This document shows positions 46,976 to 54,987 of a stretch of DNA of 64,000 bases, in pieces. Both the position numbers and the translations under genes were made by a program. The stretch comes from Dyella_A ginsengisoli (GTDB lineage: Bacteria; Pseudomonadota; Gammaproteobacteria; Xanthomonadales; Rhodanobacteraceae): positions 744,001 through 808,000 of the forward strand of contig NZ_JADIKM010000003.1 in NCBI RefSeq assembly GCF_044904665.1, in the 5' to 3' direction. Each line of letters opens with the position of its first letter. Position 1 is the first letter of the stretch. The notes beneath the pieces are model-generated. The model made no database searches and was not told the origin of the DNA. It saw nothing but the letters and a program-made list of their open reading frames with translations.

Positions 46976-47930
46976 GGTCGCCCTCCTGGTCAGCCCAGGC
47001 CGCGGCCACTGAAGCGTTGCGCTGCTCCACCTGCGCCTGCTTGGCGATTGGAGGATTGGCAGATTCGCCGTCGCGCAGTCGGCCTCGCGCCCTGGCCACG
47101 ATGTAGTCCAGTCGACCCTTCCCCTTCTTCACCGCCGCGCGAGCTGAAGCGAGCAAACCCTCTCGATCAACGCCCTCCTCGATGGCCTCGTGGAGTGGTG
47201 CGTAGCTCGGGTTCAATCCGGAGACCCCAAGGCTATGCAACTCCCTGCAGGCCAAAGCCGGGGTGAGCTTTTCCGGGGGCGCTCGCGTTTCCCCTATTGC
47301 CTCAGATTTTGGGGTTTCAACAATCTCTCCTACATCGCGAAGCTCTTGAGGTTTCGGAGACGGAGACGGAGACGGAGACGGAGACGGAGACGGAGACGGA
47401 GACGGAGACGGAGACGGAGACGGAGACGGAGACGGAGACGGAGACGGAGCATTGCTGCTAGTAGTGCCTGCGCTGTTTGTGGCATTGCTGCCAGCATTGC
47501 TAGTGGTACTGCTACTAGCATCTGGTTCCGCATGGCGCCGCGCCGCCCACTCCGGCACCTGCAGATCCGCTTCGCGTATCCCGTGATGTCGCTTGATGGC
47601 GTTCCAGCGCGCCTTCGCCGAGCGCATATCGCTACCGCTGACCCATGGGTTGTGCTCGGCCCAGTCGTGGATCGCGTAAGAGCCGTCAACGCCATCCAAA
47701 AACCGGACCTCCGACAGCGCCGCCACCAGCGCGCCTTCTTCACCCGTCCAATCGATCGCCAGCTCGATGTCCTCGGCCGACTGTCCGGTGAGGTTCCCAT
47801 CGGGCTTGTTCTCGGCGGCCCACAGGAACAGGCGCACGAGGAACCATGCCGCTTCTGGACCGAGCCGCTTGATCAGCTTCTTGGTCTTCGGGTGGCCAGG
47901 CAGTGAGATACTGATTCGGGCGTCGCTCAT
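46962..47930 (-). CDS. Phage replication initiator-like protein (lambda O place) with Ser-Pro repeat
   Basis: A 322-residue protein. The N-terminal 110 residues (PKTKKLIKRLGPEAAWFLVR; AIDWTGEEGALVAALSEVRF; YAIHDWAEHNPW) form a winged-helix domain seen at the start of phage replication organisers. A linker rich in Ser, Thr and Asn leads to a run of about 15 Ser-Pro pairs coded by a hexamer repeat. The C-terminal part (ALACRELHSLGVSGLNPSYA; RLDYIVARARGRL) is helical. ATG 47930 overlaps the upstream small gene (ATGA). Confidence 0.65.
   Translation of the reverse strand: MSDARISISLPGHPKTKKLIKRLGPEAAWFLVRLFLWAAENKPDGNLTGQSAEDIELAIDWTGEEGALVAALSEVRFLDGVDGSYAIHDWAEHNPWVSGSDMRSAKARWNAIKRHHGIREADLQVPEWAARRHAEPDASSSTTSNAGSNATNSAGTTSSNAPSPSPSPSPSPSPSPSPSPSPSPSPSPSPSPKPQELRDVGEIVETPKSEAIGETRAPPEKLTPALACRELHSLGVSGLNPSYAPLHEAIEEGVDREGLLASARAAVKKGKGRLDYIVARARGRLRDGESANPPIAKQAQVEQRNASVAAAWADQEGDHAAV
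47356..47449 (-). repeat. Hexanucleotide tandem repeat (GGAGAC)n within the replication gene
   Basis: About 15.7 perfect copies of GGAGAC on the plus strand (CCGTCT-phase on the coding strand), giving alternating Pro and Ser. As the unit is six bases, copy changes add or remove Ser-Pro pairs without a frameshift. Such perfect arrays change length by slippage. Confidence 0.95.
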
Positions 47931-48049
47931 GGCGCCCACCCACCGGATGAAATGCCCGGGTCAGGCGCCAGCATTGCGCTGGTGCCATGCTCAATCTGCG
48001 GAGGCGCGTGCCGCGCCAGCCGTTGTGCCGCAATGCTTTCCACCACCAT
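47927..48049 (-). CDS. Small first gene of the right end (40 residues)
   Basis: A frame from ATG 48049 to a TGA overlapping the initiator start by four bases. It encodes MVVESIAAQRLARHAPPQIE and a Gly/Pro-rich end. The coupling supports it; the ribosome site (AGGAC) is weak. It is the last phage gene before attR, 30 bases away. Confidence 0.5.
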   Translation of the reverse strand: MVVESIAAQRLARHAPPQIEHGTSAMLAPDPGISSGGWAP

Positions 48050-48078
48050 GGCCCGTCCTGGGCCGGTCAGTCAGCTGA

Positions 48079-48106
48079 AGCTGTCAAACTGTATATTATG
48101 TAAAAT
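48079..48106 (+). other. Right attachment site (attR), dif with a degenerate XerC arm
   Basis: TGTATA (48090-48095) and TTATGTAAAAT (48096-48106) equal the centre and XerD arm of the left site. The XerC side AGCTGTCAAAC does not match the dif arm. This is what is expected when a phage attP with a poor XerC arm recombines with dif: the left hybrid keeps a full dif, the right one does not. Confidence 0.82.
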
Positions 48107-48123
48107 CAAGAATGGCCGTTGGT

Positions 48124-48561
48124 TCAGCGGCACACCAGCACCGGCACATCCCCATAGAGAATCGTTCGGTGGGTTTCGCTGCCGAGCAGCGCGCGCTCGA
48201 CGCCGTGGCGGCCGTGGCTGGCCATCACGATGAGGTCGCAGTGCTGTTCGGCGGCGGCCGCGATGATCGCCTCGTGCGGATGCGCGTTGACGGTGAAGCC
48301 GCTCTCGCTCGCCACCCCGGCTGCCTTGGCATGCTGGCAGACATGGTCGAGATAGCGTCGGGCCTGTTCGATGGCCGCTTCGGTGTACTGCGTCTGGCTG
48401 GCCAGCAGCATCTCGGCAAAGTAGGCCACGGCCGGAAACGGCATCACGGCGTGGAAGGCATACAGCCGCGCGCCGAGGGTCTTGGCCAGGGCGATGGCGG
48501 TATCCGCCGCGCGCTGGGACAACGGCGAGCCGTCGGTGGCGATCAGGATGTGCTGGAACAT
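48124..48561 (-). CDS. Universal stress protein (UspA family)
   Basis: A 145-residue single-domain Usp: start HILIATDGSPLS, then the nucleotide-binding pattern VMASHGRHGVERALLGSETH and an end PVLVCR. The G-x2-G-x9-G-(S/T) motif is present, so it likely binds ATP. It ends 18 bases from attR, so it is the first chromosomal gene after the prophage. It begins the stress island. Confidence 0.9.
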   Translation of the reverse strand: MFQHILIATDGSPLSQRAADTAIALAKTLGARLYAFHAVMPFPAVAYFAEMLLASQTQYTEAAIEQARRYLDHVCQHAKAAGVASESGFTVNAHPHEAIIAAAAEQHCDLIVMASHGRHGVERALLGSETHRTILYGDVPVLVCR

Positions 48562-48729
48562 GTTTCGCTCCGGTCAGCGGCGCCGTGCGCCGGCGTTCTG
48601 GAATGCGGCCGGCCCACGGCCCGGGCTGCGGCGGACGGCAGCACCGCAGCTGCGCCGTCCCGGCGGCGATCCGGACATCTGTCGGCTGTCTTCAGTGCAG
48701 CAGCGGTGTGCCGGCCCTGCCCTCGCTGC

Positions 48730-49383
48730 TCAACGCGCAACGATCAGGTTGTCGACTACCTTCTGCACGCCCGGGGCATTCCACACCGCGTTTTCCACGG
48801 TAACGCGCTCGGCCAGCGAGTCCACGGTGCCGGCCAGGGTGACCGTACCCTTGTCGACGTCCACGCTGATCGAGCGGGCGTCGAGATGCGCGCGCCGTTG
48901 CAGGGCGGCTTCGATCTTGGTCTTCACGTCGCTCGGCTTGATCTGCGGGCGGATGCGGATGAGGTTGCTCACGTCCTTCACTCCCTGCAAGCCGCGCACG
49001 CTCGACTCGGCGGCGCTGCGCACGTAGGCCCACTCGACGTCGCCGGACAAGGTGATGTGGCCGTCCTCCACCATCACGGCCACGGCGTCGCGCGGCACCA
49101 GCACGTTCCATTCCAGCGCGTTGCGCGCGGCACTGGCGATGTCGGCGTCGGTGCGCTGGCTGCTGCCGGGCAGCACCACGTCCATCTCCACGGCTACGCC
49201 CTTGACCCCGCCCACGCGCTGGGCCGCGCGTTCGGCTGCCCATTTCTGGGCGTAGCTCTCCACGTGGCCGGACAGCGTAATGATGCCGTTCTTGGCTTCC
49301 ACGCCGATGCGGCTGGCGTTGACGGCGGCATCCCAGCCCAGCTCCGCGATCACATCCTGCTGCAGTTGACGATCGTTGCTCAT
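48730..49383 (-). CDS. Protein with three BON domains
   Basis: A 217-residue protein with three tandem BON modules (about 3-70, 75-145, 150-217), each with the pattern GxITLSGxV or GTVTLAGTV. BON domains are thought to bind membranes or ligands and are common in osmotic-stress proteins such as OsmY. No signal peptide is visible, so it may be cytoplasmic. ATG 49383. An FNR-like symmetric site lies 65-78 bases upstream. The gap to the uspA gene (48562-48729) shows no gene. Confidence 0.85.
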   Translation of the reverse strand: MSNDRQLQQDVIAELGWDAAVNASRIGVEAKNGIITLSGHVESYAQKWAAERAAQRVGGVKGVAVEMDVVLPGSSQRTDADIASAARNALEWNVLVPRDAVAVMVEDGHITLSGDVEWAYVRSAAESSVRGLQGVKDVSNLIRIRPQIKPSDVKTKIEAALQRRAHLDARSISVDVDKGTVTLAGTVDSLAERVTVENAVWNAPGVQKVVDNLIVAR

Positions 49384-49447
49384 GTGCGTACTCCTGCTGG
49401 GGGACAAGCGAACGGCGCCAGCGTGCGCGCAGCGGATGGCGCCGGTA

Positions 49448-49461
49448 TTGACCTCGGTCAA
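49448..49461. promoter_or_regulatory. FNR/CRP-family site variant, TTGACCTCGGTCAA
   Basis: A 14-base perfect dyad of the TTGAC-N4-GTCAA type lies between the divergent BON gene (start 49383) and response regulator gene (start 49592). It differs from the FNR box by one base per half. Confidence 0.5.
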
Positions 49462-49591
49462 GCGCCTGGCCCGCCCTTATCTGATGCCAATCGGGGGCCT
49501 CCGGGTGTTATCGTTCGCAGCGGCGCAATGTGTTGCGAGATCCGCGCCCTTCGACTGTCCTGAACACGCTTGCCAGCCTGCAAGGATTTCC

Positions 49592-50347
49592 ATGTCGAAC
49601 CCCCACCCGACCGAATCGCCCCCCTGCCCGCCAGCCACCCATCTGCTGGTGGTCGACGACGATGCCGAGGTCGGTTCCTTGCTGCAGCGCTATTTCACCG
49701 GCCAGGGGTTTCGCGTCAGCGCGGTGGGCGACGGTCGCACGATGCGCGCGTGCCTGGCGCAGGAAAGCGTGCAACTGGTGCTGCTCGACCTCGGCCTGCC
49801 GGGCGAAGACGGCTTTGAACTGACGCGCGAGCTGCACGAGCACTGGCGCGGCCCGGTGATCATTGTCACCGGGCGCGGCGAATCGGTGGATCGGGTGGTG
49901 GGGCTGGAACTGGGCGCGGACGACTACGTCACCAAGCCGTTCGACCTGCGCGAGCTGCTGGCACGCGTGCGCAGCGTGCTGCGCCGCGCCTCCGAGGCCG
50001 GTCGCGGCAATGCCAACGGCCCGGCTCCCACCTGTTATGGCTTCGCGGGCTACCGGCTCGATCCGCAGGCGCGCCGCCTCACCAACCCGCAGGGCGTCAG
50101 CGTGCCGCTCACCCACGGCGAGTTCGAACTGCTCAGCCTGTTCGTGGAACATCCGCAGCAGGTGCTTTCGCGCGACGACCTGATGACCCGCATCCACGGC
50201 CGCGATGCCGGCCCCTACGACCGCGCCATCGACGTGCAGATCGGTCGCCTGCGCCGCAAGATCGAGCCCGATCCCGCCCGCCCCACCCTGATCAAGGCGA
50301 TACGCGGCTCCGGCTACCTGTTTGCCGAGGCGGTGCAACGCGAATGA
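49592..50347 (+). CDS. OmpR-family response regulator
   Basis: A 251-residue regulator: receiver domain (about 18-130) with phospho-acceptor Asp in LVLLDLGLPGEDG and Lys in VTKPFD, and a C-terminal winged-helix DNA-binding domain (about 150-247; LTHGEFELLSLF, DRAIDVQIGRLRRKIE). ATG 49592 has an AAGGA site. The kinase gene starts within its last codons, so the two form one signalling unit. Confidence 0.92.
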   Translation: MSNPHPTESPPCPPATHLLVVDDDAEVGSLLQRYFTGQGFRVSAVGDGRTMRACLAQESVQLVLLDLGLPGEDGFELTRELHEHWRGPVIIVTGRGESVDRVVGLELGADDYVTKPFDLRELLARVRSVLRRASEAGRGNANGPAPTCYGFAGYRLDPQARRLTNPQGVSVPLTHGEFELLSLFVEHPQQVLSRDDLMTRIHGRDAGPYDRAIDVQIGRLRRKIEPDPARPTLIKAIRGSGYLFAEAVQRE

Positions 50348-52401
50348 CCACGTCCCGACGCCCGGTCGCCGAATCGGAGCTGTTCCGCGCGCTGTTCGAC
50401 ACCGCGCCGGACGCGATGATCGTGACCGGGCACGTCGGCCGCATCCTGCTGGCCAATCCCCAGGCCGAGGCGATGTTCGGCTACGCGCATGGCGACCTCG
50501 TCGGCGAGCGGGTGGATGTGCTGCTGCCTGATAGCCTGCGCACCGCGCACGAGGCGCATCGGGCCCGCTACATGGCCAACCCGCGCGTGCGCAAGATGGG
50601 CGCGGGCTATGAATTGACCGGCGTGCGGCGCGATGGCACCCCCTTCCCCGTCGAGGTTGCACTCAGCCCCATCGAGACGATGGAAGGTACCCTGTTCGCC
50701 GCCTCGATCCGCGACATCTCGGCCACGCAGCGAGCGCGCGAGGCGATGGAGCGGGCGCGCTACGACGTATTCGTGGCCCAGGCAGGACGGCTGGTGCTGG
50801 AGTCGCCCCAGTACGACATGGCCATCGACGGCATGCCCTCGCTGCTGTCGGCCGCGCTGGAGGCCGGAGCGGTGGCGATCGTGTTCATCGAGCCACATAC
50901 CGGTGAGTTGAGTGTGCGGGCGTCCACCGGACTGTCCGAGCCGCTGCAGCAGGCGCTGCTCGACACTTTTTCCGGTGAAGGCCTCAGGAATCTCATGGCG
51001 CGCCGCGCGCCGACCGTACTGACGCTGGACAAGGCTGATGAAACGACCTTTGCCGGTACGCGTCGCGCCCTGCAGGACGCCGGCTTTGTCGACGCGGCGC
51101 TGGTACCCCTGTTCGATCGCGTCAAGCCGATGGGGATGCTGCTGGCGCTTGCCGAGGCCCACGACACCTTCGGCTACAACAAGCTGCATTTCCTGCAGTC
51201 GGTGGCCAACATGTTGGCCGCCACGATCCAGCGCAGCCGCAGCGAGGAGCAGCTCGCGCATGCCCAGCGCATCGACGCACTGGGCCAGCTTACTGGCGGT
51301 ATCGCGCACGACTTCAACAACCTGCTCACGGTGATCTCGGGAAACCTGCAGCTGCTGGAGGCTGGTGCCGATCGATCCGCCGATGCGCAGCACACCATTG
51401 CCAGTGCCCGTCGCGCGGTGGAGCGCTGCACCAGCCTCACGCGCAAGCTGCTCGGCTTCGCGCGGCAGCGCCGATTGGTGCCGGTGGCCATTTCGGTGCA
51501 CGCCGCGCTGGACGGACTGGCGGAGATGCTCGAACGCGCGCTCGGCGGCACCATCACGCTTACCGTGGACTGTCCCTCTGGCCTGCCCCCGGTCTACGCC
51601 GACCCCGGCGAACTCGATACCGCCCTGCTCAATCTCGCCATCAACGCTCGCGATGCCATGCCCGGCGGCGGACAGCTGGTGCTGAGCGTGCACGAGCGCA
51701 CGCTGCCCGCGGCGATCGACTCGCTTGGCCTGGCGGCCGGTCACTACGTGGTGATTGAAGTGGCCGACACCGGCACGGGCATGAGCCGCGAGGTACTCAA
51801 GCACGCCCTCGAACCGTTCTTCACCACCAAGCCGGCCGGCAAGGGCAGCGGACTGGGCCTGAGCATGGTTTACGGATTCGTGCGGCAGACCGGTGGCCAG
51901 CTGCACATCGACAGCGCGCCCGGGCGAGGCACGCGTGTGGAAATGATGCTGCCGGTGGCACGGATGTCATCGCCGCTGCCTGCCGAGGCGCCCGTGGCGC
52001 CGGTCGTTCGCAGCAACGAGCGCGTGCTGGTGGTGGAGGACGAGCCGGACCTGCGGTACCTCGCCGTGGCCTTTCTGAAATCGCTGGGCTACCGGGTGCT
52101 GGAGGCGGCCGACGCGGCGAGCGCCCTGCACCTGCTCGACAACCAGCCACCCGTCGCGCTGCTGTTTTCCGATGTGATGCTGGGTGCCGGCATGAGCGGC
52201 GTGCAGCTCGCCGTCGAGGCGCGTCGGCGCCACCCGCAGTTGGCCGTGCTGATCACCTCGGGTTACGAGCCGGGCGTGCCGGACATCACCGATGACCTCG
52301 GCAAGATGACGTTGTTACCCAAACCCTACAGCCGTGAAAGTCTGTCCACGGCGGTGCGGACGGTGCTGGACGGTAGCGCGAACCGGCCATTGAAGGCCTG
52401 A
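50344..52401 (+). CDS. Hybrid sensor histidine kinase (PAS-GAF-HisKA-ATPase-REC)
   Basis: A 685-residue soluble sensor without membrane segments. It has a PAS domain (about 10-125; FDTAPDAMIVTG, GYELTGVRRDGTPFPVE), a GAF-like domain (about 150-295), a phospho-acceptor H322 in GGIAHDFNNLL, an ATP-binding domain (NARDAMPGGG; EVADTGTGM; GKGSGLGLSMVYGF), and a C-terminal receiver with D610 (LLFSDVML). This is a cytoplasmic hybrid kinase; PAS/GAF suggest sensing of oxygen, redox or a small molecule, which fits the FNR-type boxes nearby. It overlaps the regulator gene by four bases. Confidence 0.92.
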   Translation: MTTSRRPVAESELFRALFDTAPDAMIVTGHVGRILLANPQAEAMFGYAHGDLVGERVDVLLPDSLRTAHEAHRARYMANPRVRKMGAGYELTGVRRDGTPFPVEVALSPIETMEGTLFAASIRDISATQRAREAMERARYDVFVAQAGRLVLESPQYDMAIDGMPSLLSAALEAGAVAIVFIEPHTGELSVRASTGLSEPLQQALLDTFSGEGLRNLMARRAPTVLTLDKADETTFAGTRRALQDAGFVDAALVPLFDRVKPMGMLLALAEAHDTFGYNKLHFLQSVANMLAATIQRSRSEEQLAHAQRIDALGQLTGGIAHDFNNLLTVISGNLQLLEAGADRSADAQHTIASARRAVERCTSLTRKLLGFARQRRLVPVAISVHAALDGLAEMLERALGGTITLTVDCPSGLPPVYADPGELDTALLNLAINARDAMPGGGQLVLSVHERTLPAAIDSLGLAAGHYVVIEVADTGTGMSREVLKHALEPFFTTKPAGKGSGLGLSMVYGFVRQTGGQLHIDSAPGRGTRVEMMLPVARMSSPLPAEAPVAPVVRSNERVLVVEDEPDLRYLAVAFLKSLGYRVLEAADAASALHLLDNQPPVALLFSDVMLGAGMSGVQLAVEARRRHPQLAVLITSGYEPGVPDITDDLGKMTLLPKPYSRESLSTAVRTVLDGSANRPLKA

Positions 52402-52423
52402 TCCGCGGCGAACGTACGGCGAT

Positions 52424-53149
52424 TCAGTGGATCGCTTCGCCCTGCCCCGCCAGTCGCGCCAGCGCGGCGGTATCGAGCACGCGCACCTCGCGCCGCTGCA
52501 CCGTGATGTAACCCAGTTCAGCCAGCCGCGAGAGCGCGCGCGTCACCGTTTCGTGCTTGAGCGCGAGGAAACTGCCCATGTCCGCGCGGCCCATACGCAG
52601 GATGAAATGGCGCGGACTGAAGCCCAGCGTGGCATGCCGCTGCGCCACGTCGAACAGGAAGGCGGCCACCCGGCGCTCGGCGCTCAGCGTGCCGAGCGAG
52701 AGCATCCACAGGCGGTCGCGGCGAATCTCCTCTGCCAATGCCGTGGTCAGGCGAGCCTGCAGTTCCGGCAGTTCGCGACACGCCAGCAGCACCGGCGGAT
52801 AGGGCAGCTCCCACAGCTCGCTGTCTTCCAGCGCCACCAGGTCGCACGAGTACTGGCCCAGGCCGATCGACTCCACGCCCACCAGATCGCCGCGCATGCG
52901 AAAGCCGGTGACCTGCTCGCGACCGTCTCGCGCCAGCTCGCAGCTCTTGAGGAAGCCGGCATGCACCAGGTACAGCGCGTGGAACGGCTGCCCTGCACGG
53001 TAGACGTACTGCCCGGCCTGCACCTTGCGACGGATCACCATCATGTGCTGGCGCAGCTTGTCGATGTCCACGTCGTCCAGGCGCGGCCGCGTCGTGGGCT
53101 CGGGCGTCATGCTGGCAAGAACGGCGAAATCGCGGGCAGTCACGGACAT
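52424..53149 (-). CDS. FNR/CRP-family transcription regulator without N-terminal cysteines
   Basis: A 241-residue regulator with a cyclic-nucleotide-binding-like fold (about 30-145; AGQYVYRAGQPFHALYLVHA) and a DNA-binding helix-turn-helix (RADMGSFLALKHETVTRALS). The recognition helix has E-T-V-T-R, matching the E-xx-S/T-R of FNR, ANR and FixK that read TTGAT. The N-terminal cysteine group of FNR is absent, so it should not hold the oxygen-sensing iron-sulphur cluster; it may be like DNR or FixK. It converges with the kinase gene. It is the natural candidate to act on the boxes in this island. Confidence 0.88.
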   Translation of the reverse strand: MSVTARDFAVLASMTPEPTTRPRLDDVDIDKLRQHMMVIRRKVQAGQYVYRAGQPFHALYLVHAGFLKSCELARDGREQVTGFRMRGDLVGVESIGLGQYSCDLVALEDSELWELPYPPVLLACRELPELQARLTTALAEEIRRDRLWMLSLGTLSAERRVAAFLFDVAQRHATLGFSPRHFILRMGRADMGSFLALKHETVTRALSRLAELGYITVQRREVRVLDTAALARLAGQGEAIH

Positions 53150-53495
53150 GGGGAGTTCCTCGGCATGGGCAGACAGTGGCGCATCACGAACCTAACCCGC
53201 CGCCCGCGCCAGACAAACGCAAACCCGCAACGGTCTGTAACAGTGTGTAACAGCCCGCCGGACGCCCTGATTGACCGCCATCGGGACGGTGCCGTTGGCG
53301 CCTGCTAGAATTTCGCGATGTTCCTGATCGATCACGCCCCCGCGGCACGCGCATCTCGCGGCGTACCCGCTCCGCCACCGTAGGCTTCGCCGCCCCTCGG
53401 TTTTCCGCTCCCGCGCCGCGGTCGAGCTTCCCTCTGATTTGCGTCGCCGGCCCGCTTATCCGGGCACGGCACGCGCGTTTGTCCGGATATTTCCC
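53150..53495. other. Gap between the FNR-like gene and the SulP gene
   Basis: No sure gene is seen. It holds two direct copies of TGTAACAG (about 53235-53252) and a possible -10 TAGAAT (53306-53311) with no good -35. A 21-codon frame at 53319 is probably chance. Confidence 0.5.
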
Positions 53496-54977
53496 ATGCA
53501 TCTTCAGAACCTCCGCAAGGAGTGGTTCTCCAACGTTCGCGCCGACGTGCTTGCCGGCACCGTGGTGGCGCTGGCGCTGATTCCCGAGGCGATCGCCTTT
53601 TCCATCGTGGCCGGCGTCGACCCGAAGGTGGGGCTGTACGCCTCGTTCTGCATCGCCGTCACCGTCGCCATCGTCGGTGGGCGGCCGGGCATGATTTCGG
53701 CGGCCACCGGCGCAATGGCCCTGCTGATGGTGACCCTGGTGCGCGACCACGGCCTGCAATACCTGATGGCCGCCACGCTGCTGACCGGCGCGTTCCAGAT
53801 TCTCGCCGGGGTGTTCAAGCTCGGCGCACTGATGCGCTTCGTCTCCAAGTCGGTGGTGACCGGCTTCGTCAACGCGCTGGCGATCCTGATCTTCATGGCG
53901 CAGCTGCCCGAGCTGATCGGCGCGCCGTGGCAGGTGTATGCGCTGGTGGTGGCCGGGCTGGCAATCATCTACGGCGTGCCGCGCTTCACCAGGGTGATTC
54001 CCTCGCCGCTGATCTGCATCGTGGTGCTGACGATCTTCACCGTGCTGGCCGGCGTGCACGTGCGCACGGTGGGCGACATGGGCACGCTGCCGGACAGCCT
54101 GCCGACGTTCCTGTTTCCGCAGGTGCCGTTCAATCTGGAGACGCTGCGCATCGTGCTGCCCTACTCCCTGCCGATGGCGGTGGTGGGGCTGCTCGAATCG
54201 ATGATGACGGCGGCCATCGTGGACGAGTTCACCGACACGTCGAGCAACAAGAGTCGCGAGTGCATCGGCCAAGGCACGGCCAACATCGTGTCGGGTCTGT
54301 TTGGCGGCATGGCCGGCTGCGCGATGATCGGGCAGTCGGTGATCAACGTGAAATCCGGCGGCCGCGGGCGGCTGTCCACGCTGTGCGCGGGCATCTTCCT
54401 GCTGATCCTGGTGGTGTTCGCACGCCCGTGGGTGAGCCTGATCCCGATGGGTGCGCTGGTGGCGGTAATGATCATGGTGTCGATCGGCACCTTCAGCTGG
54501 TCGTCGGTTAAGAACCTGCGCACGCATCCCAAGTCCTCCAGCGTGGTGATGGTCGCCACCGTAGTGGTGGTCGTGGGCACGCATGACCTGGCCAAGGGCG
54601 TCATGGTGGGCGTGCTGCTCAGCGCGCTGTTCTTTGCGCGCAAGGTGGGCCGCGTGCTGCACGTCGGCTCGGCGCTCAGCGCCGACGAGCGCATCCGCGA
54701 ATACCGCGTCACCGGGCAAGTGTTCTTCGCTTCCGCCGAGAGCTTCATCGCCGGCTTCGATTTCCGCGAGGCACTCGATGGCGTGCGCATCGACGTGAGC
54801 CGCGCGCACTTCTGGGATCTCACCGCCGTCACCGCGCTGGACAAGGTGGTGCTGAAGTTCCGCCGCGAAGGCACGGACGTGGTGGTTCATGGCCTCAACG
54901 AAGCCAGCGCCACCCTGGTCGATCGCCTCGGCGTGCACGACAAGCCCGACGCCGTCGAACAACTGATGGGCCATTGA
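53496..54977 (+). CDS. SulP-family anion transporter with STAS domain
   Basis: A 493-residue inner-membrane transporter of the SLC26/SulP family. It has about 10 to 12 membrane segments, the conserved region DVLAGTVVALALIPEAIAFS near the start, and a short C-terminal STAS domain (about 400-490; IDVSRAHFWDLTAV). The family carries sulphate, bicarbonate or other anions; the substrate cannot be told. It is followed after 10 bases by a universal stress protein gene, so the two are likely cotranscribed. Confidence 0.9.
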   Translation: MHLQNLRKEWFSNVRADVLAGTVVALALIPEAIAFSIVAGVDPKVGLYASFCIAVTVAIVGGRPGMISAATGAMALLMVTLVRDHGLQYLMAATLLTGAFQILAGVFKLGALMRFVSKSVVTGFVNALAILIFMAQLPELIGAPWQVYALVVAGLAIIYGVPRFTRVIPSPLICIVVLTIFTVLAGVHVRTVGDMGTLPDSLPTFLFPQVPFNLETLRIVLPYSLPMAVVGLLESMMTAAIVDEFTDTSSNKSRECIGQGTANIVSGLFGGMAGCAMIGQSVINVKSGGRGRLSTLCAGIFLLILVVFARPWVSLIPMGALVAVMIMVSIGTFSWSSVKNLRTHPKSSSVVMVATVVVVVGTHDLAKGVMVGVLLSALFFARKVGRVLHVGSALSADERIREYRVTGQVFFASAESFIAGFDFREALDGVRIDVSRAHFWDLTAVTALDKVVLKFRREGTDVVVHGLNEASATLVDRLGVHDKPDAVEQLMGH

Positions 54978-54987
54978 GAACAACACC

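Larger units (their letters stand above)
5564..48106 (-). mobile_element. Complete-looking tailed prophage (siphovirus) integrated at dif
   Basis: About 42.5 kb holds every module of a tailed temperate phage: integration, switch, replication, packaging, head, lambda-like tail and lysis. It is bounded by 17-bp direct repeats derived from dif. Nearly all genes run leftward. Plus-strand exceptions are the recombinase beside attL, the repressor and three small cargo-like genes. No disrupted structural gene was seen, so it may be inducible. Confidence 0.9.

Noticed and set aside
46046..47266. Plus-strand frame of 406 codons over the replication genes
   Set aside because: It covers two minus-strand genes with good overlaps and a non-coding gap, and shows low-complexity Pro/Arg content.
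47356..47449. Short direct repeats as a CRISPR array
   Set aside because: The repeat is a six-base perfect tandem array without spacers and lies in frame inside a gene.
50314..51906. Long minus-strand frame of 530 codons over the kinase gene
   Set aside because: It is a shadow on the opposite strand of a clear PAS-GAF-kinase gene; its product is rich in Arg, His and Gly and has no domain pattern.
53271..53311. Promoter TTGACC ... TAGAAT before the SulP gene
   Set aside because: The spacing is 29 bases, too long for a sigma-70 promoter.
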